The notes under the pieces are model-generated. The model was given only the letters and a program-made list of their open reading frames with translations. It did no database searches and had not been told where the DNA came from. From an uncultured Thermoleophilia bacterium (GTDB taxonomy: Bacteria; Actinomycetota; Thermoleophilia; UBA2241), in assembly GCA_903921965.1 (NCBI GenBank), contig CAIXSE010000338.1:1-5937 (forward strand): a DNA stretch of 5,937 nt, in the 5' to 3' direction. Every line of letters starts with the position of its first letter. Position 1 is the stretch's first letter. The position numbers were made by a program, and so were the translations under genes. Positions 1 to 5,767 of this stretch are shown in pieces.

Positions 1-410
1 AGCACGACGGTGCGGTAGTCGCCGTGGCCGCCGCCGCGCGTGGCCTGGAAGTAGTCGGACTGGGCCCCGGCGATGCTGCCCATGCCGGGGCCGCCTCGCA
101 CCACGTTGACGATCACGGCCGGCAGTTCGTCGGCGACGAGGTACGAGATGCCCTCCTGCTTGAGGCTGATCCCGGGCCCGCTCGACGACGTCATGGCGCG
201 GGCACCGGCGGCCGCGGCGCCGAGGACCATGTTGATGGCGGCGATCTCGCTCTCCGACTGGATGAAGACGCCGCCCGTCTCAGGCAGCCGTCTGGCCATG
301 TACTCGGTGATCTCGTTCTGGGGCGTGATCGGGTACCCGAAGTAGTGCGTGCAGCCGGAGAGTATGGCCGCCTCGCCGAGGGCGACGTTGCCGCTCATGA
401 GCTGCTTCAC
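1..410 (-). CDS. vorB: 2-oxoacid:ferredoxin oxidoreductase, alpha subunit (VorB/KorA type), partial
   Basis: This is the N-terminal 136 residues of the alpha subunit of a 2-oxoacid:ferredoxin oxidoreductase; the rest lies beyond the left edge. The enzyme oxidatively decarboxylates a 2-oxoacid with CoA to acyl-CoA and CO2, reducing ferredoxin, in the cytoplasm of anaerobes. Visible family motifs are [10 protein letters not shown] (residues 25-34), the SESE stretch (52-55) in the thiamine-diphosphate-binding fold, [14 protein letters not shown] (74-87), and the later RGGPGMGS and [17 protein letters not shown] segments. These match the VorB/KorA subgroup closely. The GTG start at 410 overlaps the ferredoxin stop by four bases (GTGA), which indicates translational coupling; an in-frame ATG at 398 is a less likely start. 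The order delta then alpha is that of korDABC/vorDABC operons, so beta and gamma genes are expected next. Substrate preference (branched-chain 2-oxoacids versus 2-oxoglutarate) cannot be read from this fragment. Confidence 0.93.
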   Translation of the reverse strand, partial: MKQLMSGNVALGEAAILSGCTHYFGYPITPQNEITEYMARRLPETGGVFIQSESEIAAINMVLGAAAAGARAMTSSSGPGISLKQEGISYLVADELPAVIVNVVRGGPGMGSIAGAQSDYFQATRGGGHGDYRTVV

Positions 411-616
411 CGGACGCTCACTTCGATGGCCGCGTCGGGGCACATGAGGGCGCAGTTGCGGCAGGCGTTGCAGTCCCCGCCCCCGTCGAAGGCGGCGACG
501 AAGTACCCCTTGGCGTTCAGCTCCTCGGAGATCGCGAGGCAGCCCTGCTTGCAGAACTCGACGCACAGGGCGCAGCCCTTGCAGCGCTCGCGGTCGATGC
601 CGATGGTCGCCTTCAC
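407..616 (-). CDS. 2x[4Fe-4S] ferredoxin-type delta subunit of 2-oxoacid:ferredoxin oxidoreductase
   Basis: A 69-residue ferredoxin-like protein that carries electrons from the catalytic subunits of the adjacent oxidoreductase. Two cluster motifs are visible: C12-x2-C15-x2-C18-x3-C22, and C49-x2-C52-x2-C55-x3-C59 followed by Pro60. An extra Cys26 follows the first motif. Lys23 replaces the usual proline after the fourth cysteine of motif one. About 26 residues, including a glycine-rich FDGGGDC segment, separate the motifs, as in KorD/VorD-type delta subunits. The GTG start at 616 is chosen because AGGGG (624-628) sits seven bases upstream. An in-frame ATG at 631 would add five residues (MRGTH) but has no good ribosome-binding site and would itself contain that AGGGG. 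It is the first gene of the operon, and its stop overlaps the alpha-subunit start. A free-standing ferredoxin is possible but unlikely given the overlap. Confidence 0.92.
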   Translation of the reverse strand: MKATIGIDRERCKGCALCVEFCKQGCLAISEELNAKGYFVAAFDGGGDCNACRNCALMCPDAAIEVSVR

Positions 617-623
617 GTGTGTG

Positions 624-628
624 CCCCT
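624..628 (-). promoter_or_regulatory. Ribosome binding site deciding the ferredoxin start
   Basis: AGGGG on the minus strand lies seven bases before the GTG at 616. It falls inside the longer reading that starts at the ATG at 631, so it favours the shorter 69-residue product. Confidence 0.6.
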
Positions 629-689
629 CATCTGTCCGGTGCCCGGAGCCGGGCGGCGCGCTCGGGCGCCGCCGCCCTGCCGATCGTGA

Positions 690-695
690 ATGATA
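690..695 (-). promoter_or_regulatory. Candidate -10 box for the oxidoreductase operon
   Basis: TATCAT on the minus strand matches five of six bases of TATAAT and sits in the only AT-rich patch upstream of the ferredoxin gene. It would give a leader of roughly 65 bases. No recognisable -35 hexamer is present at 16-18 bases spacing, so the call rests on the -10 alone. Confidence 0.3.
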
Positions 696-826
696 GTCCA
701 TGGCGGCCTTGCGGGCCTCCGGCCCGGCCGGACCACGCGTCCGGCGGCGCCCTGACGCGGCTCCGCTTCGGGTACGCGCGATCTTCCGGACGGCCTCGTG
801 CGTCGCCTAGGACGCGCCCCCACCGA

Positions 827-842
827 GGGCGCCCGGGCGCCC
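827..842. repeat. 16-base perfect palindrome
   Basis: GGGCGCCCGGGCGCCC equals its own reverse complement and consists of two copies of GGGCGCCC. It overlaps a second palindrome, CCGGGCGCCCGG (833-844). It lies about 30 bases upstream of the -10-like box of the zinc-finger gene, a plausible operator position. GC-rich DNA produces such palindromes by chance more often than balanced DNA, so function is unproven. Confidence 0.5.
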
Positions 843-869
843 GGAAGTGCCGGGGTTCGCGCTCGCGGG

Positions 870-875
870 TATACA
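870..875 (+). promoter_or_regulatory. Candidate -10 box for the zinc-finger gene
   Basis: TATACA (four of six bases of TATAAT) lies in a rare AT-rich stretch, 33 bases before the GTG start at 909. No good -35 hexamer is visible at standard spacing. An imperfect inverted repeat, GTTG-6 bases-CAAC (878-891), overlaps the expected transcription start and could be a repressor site. Confidence 0.3.
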
Positions 876-908
876 TAGTTGTGCACGCAACTTCGAGAGG
901 TGGTCGCC

Positions 909-1211
909 GTGCCTGTGATGAGCTCCAGCAAGACGTACGACTGCGGGCTGTGTGGCGCCGCCCTGCAGTCCAGGTGGGCGCTGGACAACCACCTGTGCCT
1001 GATGCACGACCAGTGCGGCGGGCCGCGGCCCGGCGCCGAGATCACGTTCCGGTGCGCGGCCTGCGGCGCCGCGTTCATGCGCCGCAGCGAGTTGCTCGCT
1101 CACATGGAGAGCAGCGGACACGGCGCCCCGAGGGGCGCCGGGGACGCGCGTCCGGCGCTGCGCAGGGGCGCGCGGGCCGCGACCCGCAAGGCGGGAGGCG
1201 GCCCGTCCTGA
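909..1211 (+). CDS. Small protein with two classical C2H2 zinc fingers
   Basis: A 100-residue soluble protein with two fingers that fit the classical (F/Y)-x-C-x2-C-x3-F-x5-L-x2-H-x(3-5)-H pattern. Finger 1 is Tyr10, C12, C15, Leu19, Leu25, H28, H33; finger 2 is Phe47, C49, C52, Phe56, Leu62, H65, H71. The C-terminal tail (about 72-100) is basic, low in complexity and probably disordered. The start is GTG at 909: GAGAGG (895-900) lies eight bases upstream, whereas a TTG at 879 has no such site. GTG 915 and ATG 918 are alternatives. Third positions are strongly G/C, as in the neighbouring genes. This differs from the bacterial Ros/MucR finger, whose Cys-His spacing is nine rather than twelve. 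Binding of DNA, RNA or protein is all possible. Its divergent position beside the oxidoreductase operon makes a regulatory role conceivable but unproven. Confidence 0.8.
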   Translation: MPVMSSSKTYDCGLCGAALQSRWALDNHLCLMHDQCGGPRPGAEITFRCAACGAAFMRRSELLAHMESSGHGAPRGAGDARPALRRGARAATRKAGGGPS

Positions 1212-1225
1212 CGGCGCCGCGAGCC

Positions 1226-1239
1226 GGCCGCCGGCGGCC
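1226..1239. terminator. Possible hairpin after the zinc-finger gene
   Basis: GGCCGCCGGCGGCC is a perfect 14-base palindrome starting 15 bases after the stop at 1211. It can form only a compact hairpin and is not followed by a T-run, so terminator function is weakly supported. Confidence 0.25.
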
Positions 1240-1418
1240 CCACAAGCCCCATCGCCGGGTCTCCCACCGGGCCGGCTCCGGGCCGGCCTGATCGAACATG
1301 GCCAGGATGTCCTCGCCGGCGCCGAGGCCGAAGGCGTGGCAGCTGCGGCGTATCGGTCCGTAGATGTCCACGCCGGGATGATGCCCTGCCGGGAGAGACG
1401 GGGACCCGTTGGCCGCGG

Positions 1419-1448
1419 TTGCCAGCGCCGCCGCCGTCCTGTTAGGTA
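1419..1448 (+). promoter_or_regulatory. Candidate promoter for the aminotransferase gene
   Basis: TTGCCA (1419-1424) matches five of six bases of the -35 consensus. At 17-18 bases spacing it is followed by TTAGGT/TAGGTA (1442-1448), a poor -10 that is nevertheless the most AT-rich point before the gene. The leader would be about 55-60 bases. Confidence 0.25.
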
Positions 1449-1511
1449 CGCCCACGACGTCATCGTCAACGGCCGCGCCTCTGCGCCCGCCCCACCCAGG
1501 AGACGGCTCAC

Positions 1512-2435
1512 ATGGCCCACGTCCACTCGACCGCCTGGTTCGGCGACGGCACCGTCCCCGTCGGCGACGCCTCGCTCAGCATCACCAGTTCGGCCGTCCT
1601 GTACGGCCTCAGCGTCTACACGGTGTTCCCCGTCACGGTCACCGGCGGCGGGCACGCCGTGGCCTTCCGCCTCGCCGACCACTACCGCCGCCTCGTCAAC
1701 TCCGCGCGCATCATCGGCATCGATACGTTCGAGCCCGCCTGGCCGGAGCGACGGTTCAGGGAGGCCGTCACAGAGGTCGTGACGGCCAACGCCGTCACGG
1801 AGGACGTCTTCGTGCGCGCCAGCGTGCACGTGGACGCCGAGCTGCCGGGGACCCGCTCGCGCGGTATGTCCACCGTGCTCAGCATGTTCGTCTACCGCGC
1901 GGAGCCCATCCTGCCGCTCGACGGGGCCCGCCTCAAGACCAGCGTGTGGCGGCGCATCCCCGACTACGCCATCCCCTCGCGCTCCAAGGTCAACGGCGCC
2001 TACGTGAACTCGGTGCTGGCCAAGCAGGACGCCATCGACAGCGGGTACGACGACTGCGTCTTCCTCGACGCCGCGGGCCACGTCTGCGAGCTCAGCGCCG
2101 CCAACATCTTCCTGGTGCGGGGCGGCGTGCTCGTCACCCCGAGCACGGCCAACGACCTGCTGGAGGGCATCAACCGCAGCACGGTGCTCGCCCTGGCCTC
2201 GGACCTCGGCATCCCGGTGCACGAGCGCGAGGTCGACCTCACCGAGCTGTACATCGCCGACGAGGTGTTCGCGTGCGGCACGTCCACCTACATCGCCCCG
2301 GTGGTCGAGGTGGACGCACGGGTCGTCAACGGCCGCGGCGTCGGGCCTGTGACCGCGGCCCTCCGCGAGCGGTACCTCGCGGTGCTGCGCGGTGAGGACG
2401 AGGCCTACGAGCACTTCGTGACGCGCATCGGCTGA
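1512..2435 (+). CDS. ilvE: Class IV aminotransferase, branched-chain amino acid type
   Basis: A 307-residue PLP enzyme, the usual length for a branched-chain aminotransferase, transferring the amino group between Val/Leu/Ile and 2-oxoglutarate in the cytoplasm. Lys159, in SRSKVNGAYVNS, is the expected Schiff-base lysine; E. coli IlvE also uses Lys159. Glu193 in the CELSAANIF segment is the conserved PLP-nitrogen partner, LLEGINRST (216-224) is the phosphate-binding region, and ADEVFACGTSTYIAPV (249-264) is the C-terminal family signature with Thr257. Arg102 in DVFVRASV aligns with a substrate-site arginine. One oddity is at residues 31-40: YGLSVYTVFP stands where classical enzymes have YGxxVFEGIR, so this is a divergent subgroup and its substrate range is less certain. 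The ATG start has AGGAG (1498-1502) nine bases upstream. A D-amino-acid aminotransferase or aminodeoxychorismate lyase is less likely. Branched-chain 2-oxoacids would be substrates for a VOR-type complex. Confidence 0.88.
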   Translation: MAHVHSTAWFGDGTVPVGDASLSITSSAVLYGLSVYTVFPVTVTGGGHAVAFRLADHYRRLVNSARIIGIDTFEPAWPERRFREAVTEVVTANAVTEDVFVRASVHVDAELPGTRSRGMSTVLSMFVYRAEPILPLDGARLKTSVWRRIPDYAIPSRSKVNGAYVNSVLAKQDAIDSGYDDCVFLDAAGHVCELSAANIFLVRGGVLVTPSTANDLLEGINRSTVLALASDLGIPVHEREVDLTELYIADEVFACGTSTYIAPVVEVDARVVNGRGVGPVTAALRERYLAVLRGEDEAYEHFVTRIG

Positions 2436-2450
2436 GGCGCGGAAGCGCCT
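2435..2450 (+). terminator. Hairpin directly after the aminotransferase stop
   Basis: AGGCGC-GGAA-GCGCCT is a perfect six-pair stem with a GNRA-type tetraloop that begins at the last base of the stop codon. It is followed by GGGGG rather than T residues. It may act as a terminator or as an mRNA-end stabiliser, and it suggests that the radical SAM gene is a separate transcription unit. Confidence 0.45.
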
Positions 2451-2513
2451 GGGGGCGCGGACCGTGCGTGTGCGACCGCCCCGTGCGCGGCCGGGCTCCG
2501 CCGTGCGGCGCTG

Positions 2514-2545
2514 TTGCCGATTCCCGGTCGAGCTGCTTCGATAGT
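2514..2545 (+). promoter_or_regulatory. Weak candidate promoter for the radical SAM gene
   Basis: TTGCCG (2514-2519) and the TTCGATAGT stretch (2537-2545) are the only promoter-like, AT-richer sequences in the 196-base gap before the gene. TTCGAT lies 17 bases from TTGCCG but matches only three of six bases; GATAGT is the better hexamer but at 20 bases. The rest of the gap shows nothing recognisable. Confidence 0.2.
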
Positions 2546-2631
2546 GGCCGGCGGGCACCCCGTGTGGTCGCCGGTCCGCTCCAGAGTCCGAGCCCGGGAT
2601 ACGCCGCGCGTCCGCCGGCGCGGGAGGCAGC

Positions 2632-4077
2632 ATGGATGTCAGCAAGAAGAGGAACGTCGAGGCGACGGCGCGATGCATCGGGTGGGCCTACCACGACCTG
2701 CTGTGGTTCTCCGAAGAAGAGGCCGGAGAGGCCACCCGGGAGCGCGACGCGCTCCTGGAGGCCGTGTCGCCCTGGAGCGCCTCCGCCTATGGGGGCAGCA
2801 AGCCTCACATCGGGCCGCTCTCGCCGGGCTGTCTGAGCTGCGGCGCGGGTGTCTGGAGCTGCAACTTCTTCACCGGCGTGTGCGGGCTGGACTGCTTCTA
2901 CTGTCCTTCCCCGCAGGGCGACCGCGAGCGGCCGCCGACGACCGAAGGCCATGAGTTCTCGGACCCCGAGGAATACGTGCAGTATCTGAGGACGTTCGGT
3001 TTCACCGGTGTCGGCTTCTCCGGCGGAGACCCCCTGCTGGCGCTCGACCAGCTGGTGACCTACGTCCGGGCCATCCGCAGGGCCTTCGGCGACGCGATCT
3101 ACGTGTGGGTGTACTCGAACGGGCAGGTCGTGGACCGCGAGGTCCTCGGGGACCTCGAGCGTGCGGGGGTCGACGAGATCCGCTTCGACATCGCCGCGGC
3201 CGGCTACGACCTCGCGGCTCCGGCGCTCGCCGGGGGCTTCTCCCCCGCGGTGTCTGTCGAGGTCCCCGCCATCCCCGAGGACCTGGAGCTCCTCCAGAGC
3301 GCCCTGGGCGAGATGCAGGCCATCGGGGTCGACTACCTCAACGTCCACCAGCTGATGGTGACCGAGCACAACTACAAGGTGTTCCGTGACCGCGGCTACC
3401 ACTTCCTCCACCAACCCGACATCGGCGTGTTCGAGTCCGAGATCGCGGCTCTCCGTCTCATGCGGTACGTCGGCGAACGGCGGCTCGGTCTGCCGGTCAA
3501 CTACTGCAGCAACGCGTACAAGGACAGGTATCAGGGCAGGGGCGGCCGGAGGCGGTTCGCGGCGGCGGTGCACCGGGGGTTCGAGGAGGTCACCGACGCA
3601 GGCTACATCCGGTCGTTCCAGGTGGCGGACTCACCCGCGAAGACCGAGGCCATGGTCCGGCGCCTGGACGAGGCTCCGGGCGCCGCCGGCCGCTGGAGTC
3701 GCGACGGCGCGAGTGCGTCCCTCGCCATCCACAGCGCGCTGATCCCGTACATCGACTGGGAGTCGGCCGAGGTGACCCTGCGGTACCTGACACCGCGCAT
3801 CGTCCTCAAGGATCGGACCGCCGGGTTCGCCGAGGGCAACCTCGCGTCCGGGCACGAGACCGTCTTCGAGCACCGCGGCTGGACTCAGGCGTCGCTCGAC
3901 TGCTGGCGTCTGCTCTACGACGCGGGGGCGGACCGCAAGGATGCGTTCAGGGAGCTGTACCGGGCGTACCCGGCCGCCGGCAAGGAGGGGATCCTGAAGG
4001 CGCGGGAAGAGGTGGACCGCCTCGAGTCGATCGCCCAGTGGGAGCAGGTCGAGACGGGGTTGCCCGAGATCTACTGA
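2632..4077 (+). CDS. Radical SAM protein with extra N-terminal cysteine cluster, function unknown
   Basis: A 481-residue radical SAM enzyme. The cluster motif is C84-x3-C88-x2-C91 (CGLDCFYC), with the expected aromatic residue before the last cysteine, and the SAM-binding GGD motif is FSGGDPLL (129-136). Seven residues before C84 there is a second cysteine group, C67-x2-C70-x6-C77, within GPLSPGCLSCGAGVWSC, which could bind another metal or Fe-S cluster. Further notable segments are AGVDEIRFD (178-186), the conserved-looking LPVNYCSNAYKDRYQ (287-301, with Cys292), and a C-terminal region including VTLRYLTPRIVLKD (381-394) that is not part of the SAM barrel. From memory, proteins with an LSPGC..C..G then C..C.YC arrangement and DEIRF occur in anaerobic archaea and bacteria without a known function; this was not checked. 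There is no signal peptide or membrane segment. GGAGG (2623-2627) is only four bases from the ATG, and no better start is visible. The gene is convergent with the CoA-transferase gene. Confidence 0.88.
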   Translation: MDVSKKRNVEATARCIGWAYHDLLWFSEEEAGEATRERDALLEAVSPWSASAYGGSKPHIGPLSPGCLSCGAGVWSCNFFTGVCGLDCFYCPSPQGDRERPPTTEGHEFSDPEEYVQYLRTFGFTGVGFSGGDPLLALDQLVTYVRAIRRAFGDAIYVWVYSNGQVVDREVLGDLERAGVDEIRFDIAAAGYDLAAPALAGGFSPAVSVEVPAIPEDLELLQSALGEMQAIGVDYLNVHQLMVTEHNYKVFRDRGYHFLHQPDIGVFESEIAALRLMRYVGERRLGLPVNYCSNAYKDRYQGRGGRRRFAAAVHRGFEEVTDAGYIRSFQVADSPAKTEAMVRRLDEAPGAAGRWSRDGASASLAIHSALIPYIDWESAEVTLRYLTPRIVLKDRTAGFAEGNLASGHETVFEHRGWTQASLDCWRLLYDAGADRKDAFRELYRAYPAAGKEGILKAREEVDRLESIAQWEQVETGLPEIY

Positions 4078-4158
4078 CGGGGCTCGCGGGCACCGGGCGG
4101 CTCGCGGTGCGGCGGTGCAAGTCGCGACCGGCGTCGCCGCCGCGGCGCACCCGCCGGC
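4078..4158. other. Short convergent gap between the radical SAM and CoA-transferase genes
   Basis: These 81 bases should contain terminators for both genes, but no strong one is visible. GCGAC (4124-4128) and GTCGC (4133-4137) form a five-pair stem with a CGGC loop, without a T-run on either strand. GGCTCGCGG occurs twice (4081-4089 and 4099-4107), probably by chance. Confidence 0.4.
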
Positions 4159-5661
4159 TCAGAAGCGGCTGAAGTCCAGGCCGGGCAGCATCGCGCCGTA
4201 CTGCTCGAGGTTGCGGTGCAGCTCGAAGCAGCGCGCGAGGTCGTGGCGGATGTGCCCCTGGCGCGCCGTGGCCACGTACTCGTGCAGGTAGTCGCGGTAG
4301 GCGGGGTGGGCGCAGTCGTCGATGATGCGCTGCGCCCGCGCCGCCGGGCCGAGCCCGCGCAGGTCGGCGAGGCCGTGCTCGGTGACGATGACGTGGGCCG
4401 AGTGCTCGCTGTGGTCCACGTGGCTGCAGAAGGGCACGACCGACGACACCTTGCCGTGCTTCGCCGTCGAGTGGCAGACGAAGACCGAGAGGCGGGCGTT
4501 GCGCTCGAAGTCGCCCGCCCCGCCGAGCCCGTTCATGAGCTGCGTGCCACACACGTGCGACGAGTTCACGTGCCCGTAGATGTCCACCTCGAGGGCGGTG
4601 TTGCTGGCGATCACGCCGAGCTGGCGGATCACGGCCGGGTTGTTGCTGATCTCCTGCGGGCGCAGGACGACCCGCGGCGCGAAGAAGTCGAAGTCCGCGT
4701 AGAACTCGTCGAGCTTGTCCTCCGACAGCGTGAGGGCCCCGGCGCTGGCCCCGGTCAGGCGGCCGGCCCTCATGGCGTCGACGCAGGAGTCCTGGAAGAC
4801 CTCCGTGTACATGGTGAACGGCGGCATATCGTCGTGTTCGGCGAGATCGGCGATGAGCGCGTTGCCGATGTTGCCCACTCCGCTCTGCAGCGGCAGGAAC
4901 CCGGCCGGCAGCCTGTCGGCGGCCAGCTCGTCGAGGAAGAAGGCGACGAGGTTCTCGGCGATGGCGCGGCTGCCGGCGTCGGGGGCACGCGGGGCCGGCC
5001 GCGTGCTGGGCTGGTGCGTCTCCACCACCGCGACGACCTTGGCGGGGTCCACGGTCGCCCAGGTGCGGCCGATGCGGTCCAGCGGGTGACCGATCGCCAG
5101 CGCCCGGCGGTGCGGCGGCAGTCCGAGCGTGACGATGTCGCTCAGCGCGCTGACCGCCGGGAGGTGCCGCCGGTTCAGCTCCACCACGACCTTGTCGGCC
5201 ATGGCGAGGAAGGTGGGGGCGTTGCCGATCGCGGTGGTCAGCGAGACGCGCCCGTCGGCGCTGATGTCGGTGGCTTCGACGATGGCGATGTCGACGGGGC
5301 CGAAGAAGCCCTCGAGCAGCTGCTGGGCGCAGTGCGAGAGGTGCTCGTCGTGGTACTCGATGCGGCCTTCGTTGATGGCGTCGCGGCAGGGCCCCTCGGA
5401 CTGGAAGGGCATGCGGAAGCTGAGGGCGTCCTCCTTGGCGAGCTCGACGTCGCCGGCCGGGCCGGCCTCGGCGCCGGCGAGGATGCGGATCTTGAACGGC
5501 TCGCCGGCCTGGTGCAGGGCGCGCGCCCGCTTCGTCAGCGCGCCCGTCACCGCCTGCGGGATGCCGGGGTCGGTGAAGCCGCCGACGCCGAGCGTCGCCC
5601 CGTGGGGGATGAGCTCGGCAGCCTCCTCGGCGCTCATGGTGGGATAGCCGGCGGTCGCCAT
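4159..5661 (-). CDS. Acetyl-CoA hydrolase/transferase family protein, succinate CoA-transferase type
   Basis: A 500-residue class I CoA-transferase, close to the approximately 505 residues of the AarC/Cat1/YgfH subfamily. It moves CoA between carboxylic acids, classically succinyl-CoA and acetate, through a glutamyl-CoA intermediate. The candidate catalytic residue is Glu287 in MYTEVFQD, the position of the active-site Glu in AarC. Other family motifs are GVGGFT (25-30), GVGNIGNA (261-268), NGLGGAGDFERNA (377-389) and TEHGLADLRGL (427-437). No signal peptide is visible. The ATG at 5661 is preferred because GGGGAG (5670-5675) lies eight bases upstream. A GTG at 5670 would add three residues, but it overlaps that site. 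The GTG also overlaps the stop of a possible 17-codon leader ORF. Substrate acids cannot be deduced; acetyl-CoA hydrolase activity is an alternative. It could release branched-chain acyl-CoA made by the oxidoreductase. Only 81 bases separate it from the convergent radical SAM gene. Confidence 0.93.
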   Translation of the reverse strand: MATAGYPTMSAEEAAELIPHGATLGVGGFTDPGIPQAVTGALTKRARALHQAGEPFKIRILAGAEAGPAGDVELAKEDALSFRMPFQSEGPCRDAINEGRIEYHDEHLSHCAQQLLEGFFGPVDIAIVEATDISADGRVSLTTAIGNAPTFLAMADKVVVELNRRHLPAVSALSDIVTLGLPPHRRALAIGHPLDRIGRTWATVDPAKVVAVVETHQPSTRPAPRAPDAGSRAIAENLVAFFLDELAADRLPAGFLPLQSGVGNIGNALIADLAEHDDMPPFTMYTEVFQDSCVDAMRAGRLTGASAGALTLSEDKLDEFYADFDFFAPRVVLRPQEISNNPAVIRQLGVIASNTALEVDIYGHVNSSHVCGTQLMNGLGGAGDFERNARLSVFVCHSTAKHGKVSSVVPFCSHVDHSEHSAHVIVTEHGLADLRGLGPAARAQRIIDDCAHPAYRDYLHEYVATARQGHIRHDLARCFELHRNLEQYGAMLPGLDFSRF

Positions 5662-5666
5662 GTGCG

Positions 5667-5720
5667 TCACTCCCCTCGCAGCCTGCGGGCGGCCGGCTCG
5701 GGGCCGCCCGTCCCGGTCAT
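5667..5720 (-). CDS. Possible 17-codon leader ORF before the CoA-transferase
   Basis: An ATG at 5720 opens a 17-residue frame, MTGTGGPEPAARRLRGE, ending in TGA five bases before the CoA-transferase ATG. GGAGG (5725-5729) lies four bases upstream, the same spacing as at the radical SAM gene, so the start looks translatable. If the CoA-transferase began at GTG 5670, the two frames would overlap by GTGA. The peptide has no recognisable similarity. The same bases can be read as a -10 box (TAGGAT, 5719-5724), in which case the ORF would not be transcribed intact. Confidence 0.25.
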   Translation of the reverse strand: MTGTGGPEPAARRLRGE

Positions 5721-5724
5721 CCTA
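5719..5724 (-). promoter_or_regulatory. Candidate -10 box for the CoA-transferase gene
   Basis: TAGGAT on the minus strand fits TAnnnT and matches four of six consensus bases. It would give a leader of about 50 bases. No -35 hexamer is visible at 16-18 bases. It competes with the leader-ORF reading of the same site. Confidence 0.25.
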
Positions 5725-5767
5725 CCTCCCGTGCGGTCGTCTCGGAGGCCGCGGGGAACACGAAGAA

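Larger units (their letters stand above)
617..908. other. Divergent intergenic region between the oxidoreductase operon and the zinc-finger gene
   Basis: This gap has no convincing gene on either strand; the open frames crossing it read as arginine/proline-rich low-complexity translation. It should hold both divergent promoters. AT-rich islands stand out in the GC-rich background at 688-697 and 870-879, each containing a -10-like hexamer. A perfect 16-base palindrome lies at 827-842, and a GCGTC/GACGC inverted repeat with a six-base loop lies at 800-815. Any of these could be an operator, but none matches a site I recognise. Confidence 0.6.
1212..1511. other. Intergenic region with an antisense coding-like stretch
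   Basis: This 300-base gap has no confident gene. On the minus strand, 1255-1374 reads without stops as a plausible 40-residue segment (including GVDIYGPIRRSCHAFG and GEDILAMFDQAG), and nearly all its codons end in G or C. The open frame extends from a GTG at 1455 to 1075, overlapping the zinc-finger gene antisense, but that GTG has no ribosome-binding site and the downstream part is arginine/proline-rich. It may be a gene remnant, a small gene with an unseen start, or chance. GGCCGG/CCGGCC (1270-1275 and 1283-1288) could form a six-pair hairpin with a seven-base loop. The right part should contain the aminotransferase promoter. Confidence 0.35.

Noticed and set aside
617..631. ATG start giving five extra residues on the ferredoxin
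   Set aside because: The AGGGG ribosome-binding site lies between this ATG and the GTG at 616, which it serves.
24..689. Plus-strand open frame over the ferredoxin and alpha-subunit genes
   Set aside because: The opposite strand encodes clear ferredoxin and oxidoreductase motifs with a GTGA overlap, so this frame is a shadow.
879..908. TTG start giving ten extra residues on the zinc-finger protein
   Set aside because: TTG at 879 has no ribosome-binding site and overlaps the likely promoter; GTG at 909 has GAGAGG at good spacing.
807..2678. Very long minus-strand open frame (623 codons)
   Set aside because: It is antisense to the zinc-finger and aminotransferase genes, and its translation is Arg/Gly/His/Asp-rich without family motifs. 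In GC-rich DNA such open shadows are expected.
2326..3573. Long minus-strand open frame (415 codons)
   Set aside because: It is antisense to the radical SAM gene, whose motifs are unambiguous; the translation is low in complexity.
4081..4107. Direct repeat GGCTCGCGG, two copies 18 bases apart
   Set aside because: Only two nine-base copies of GC-rich sequence with no further periodicity; it is not a repeat array and is probably chance.
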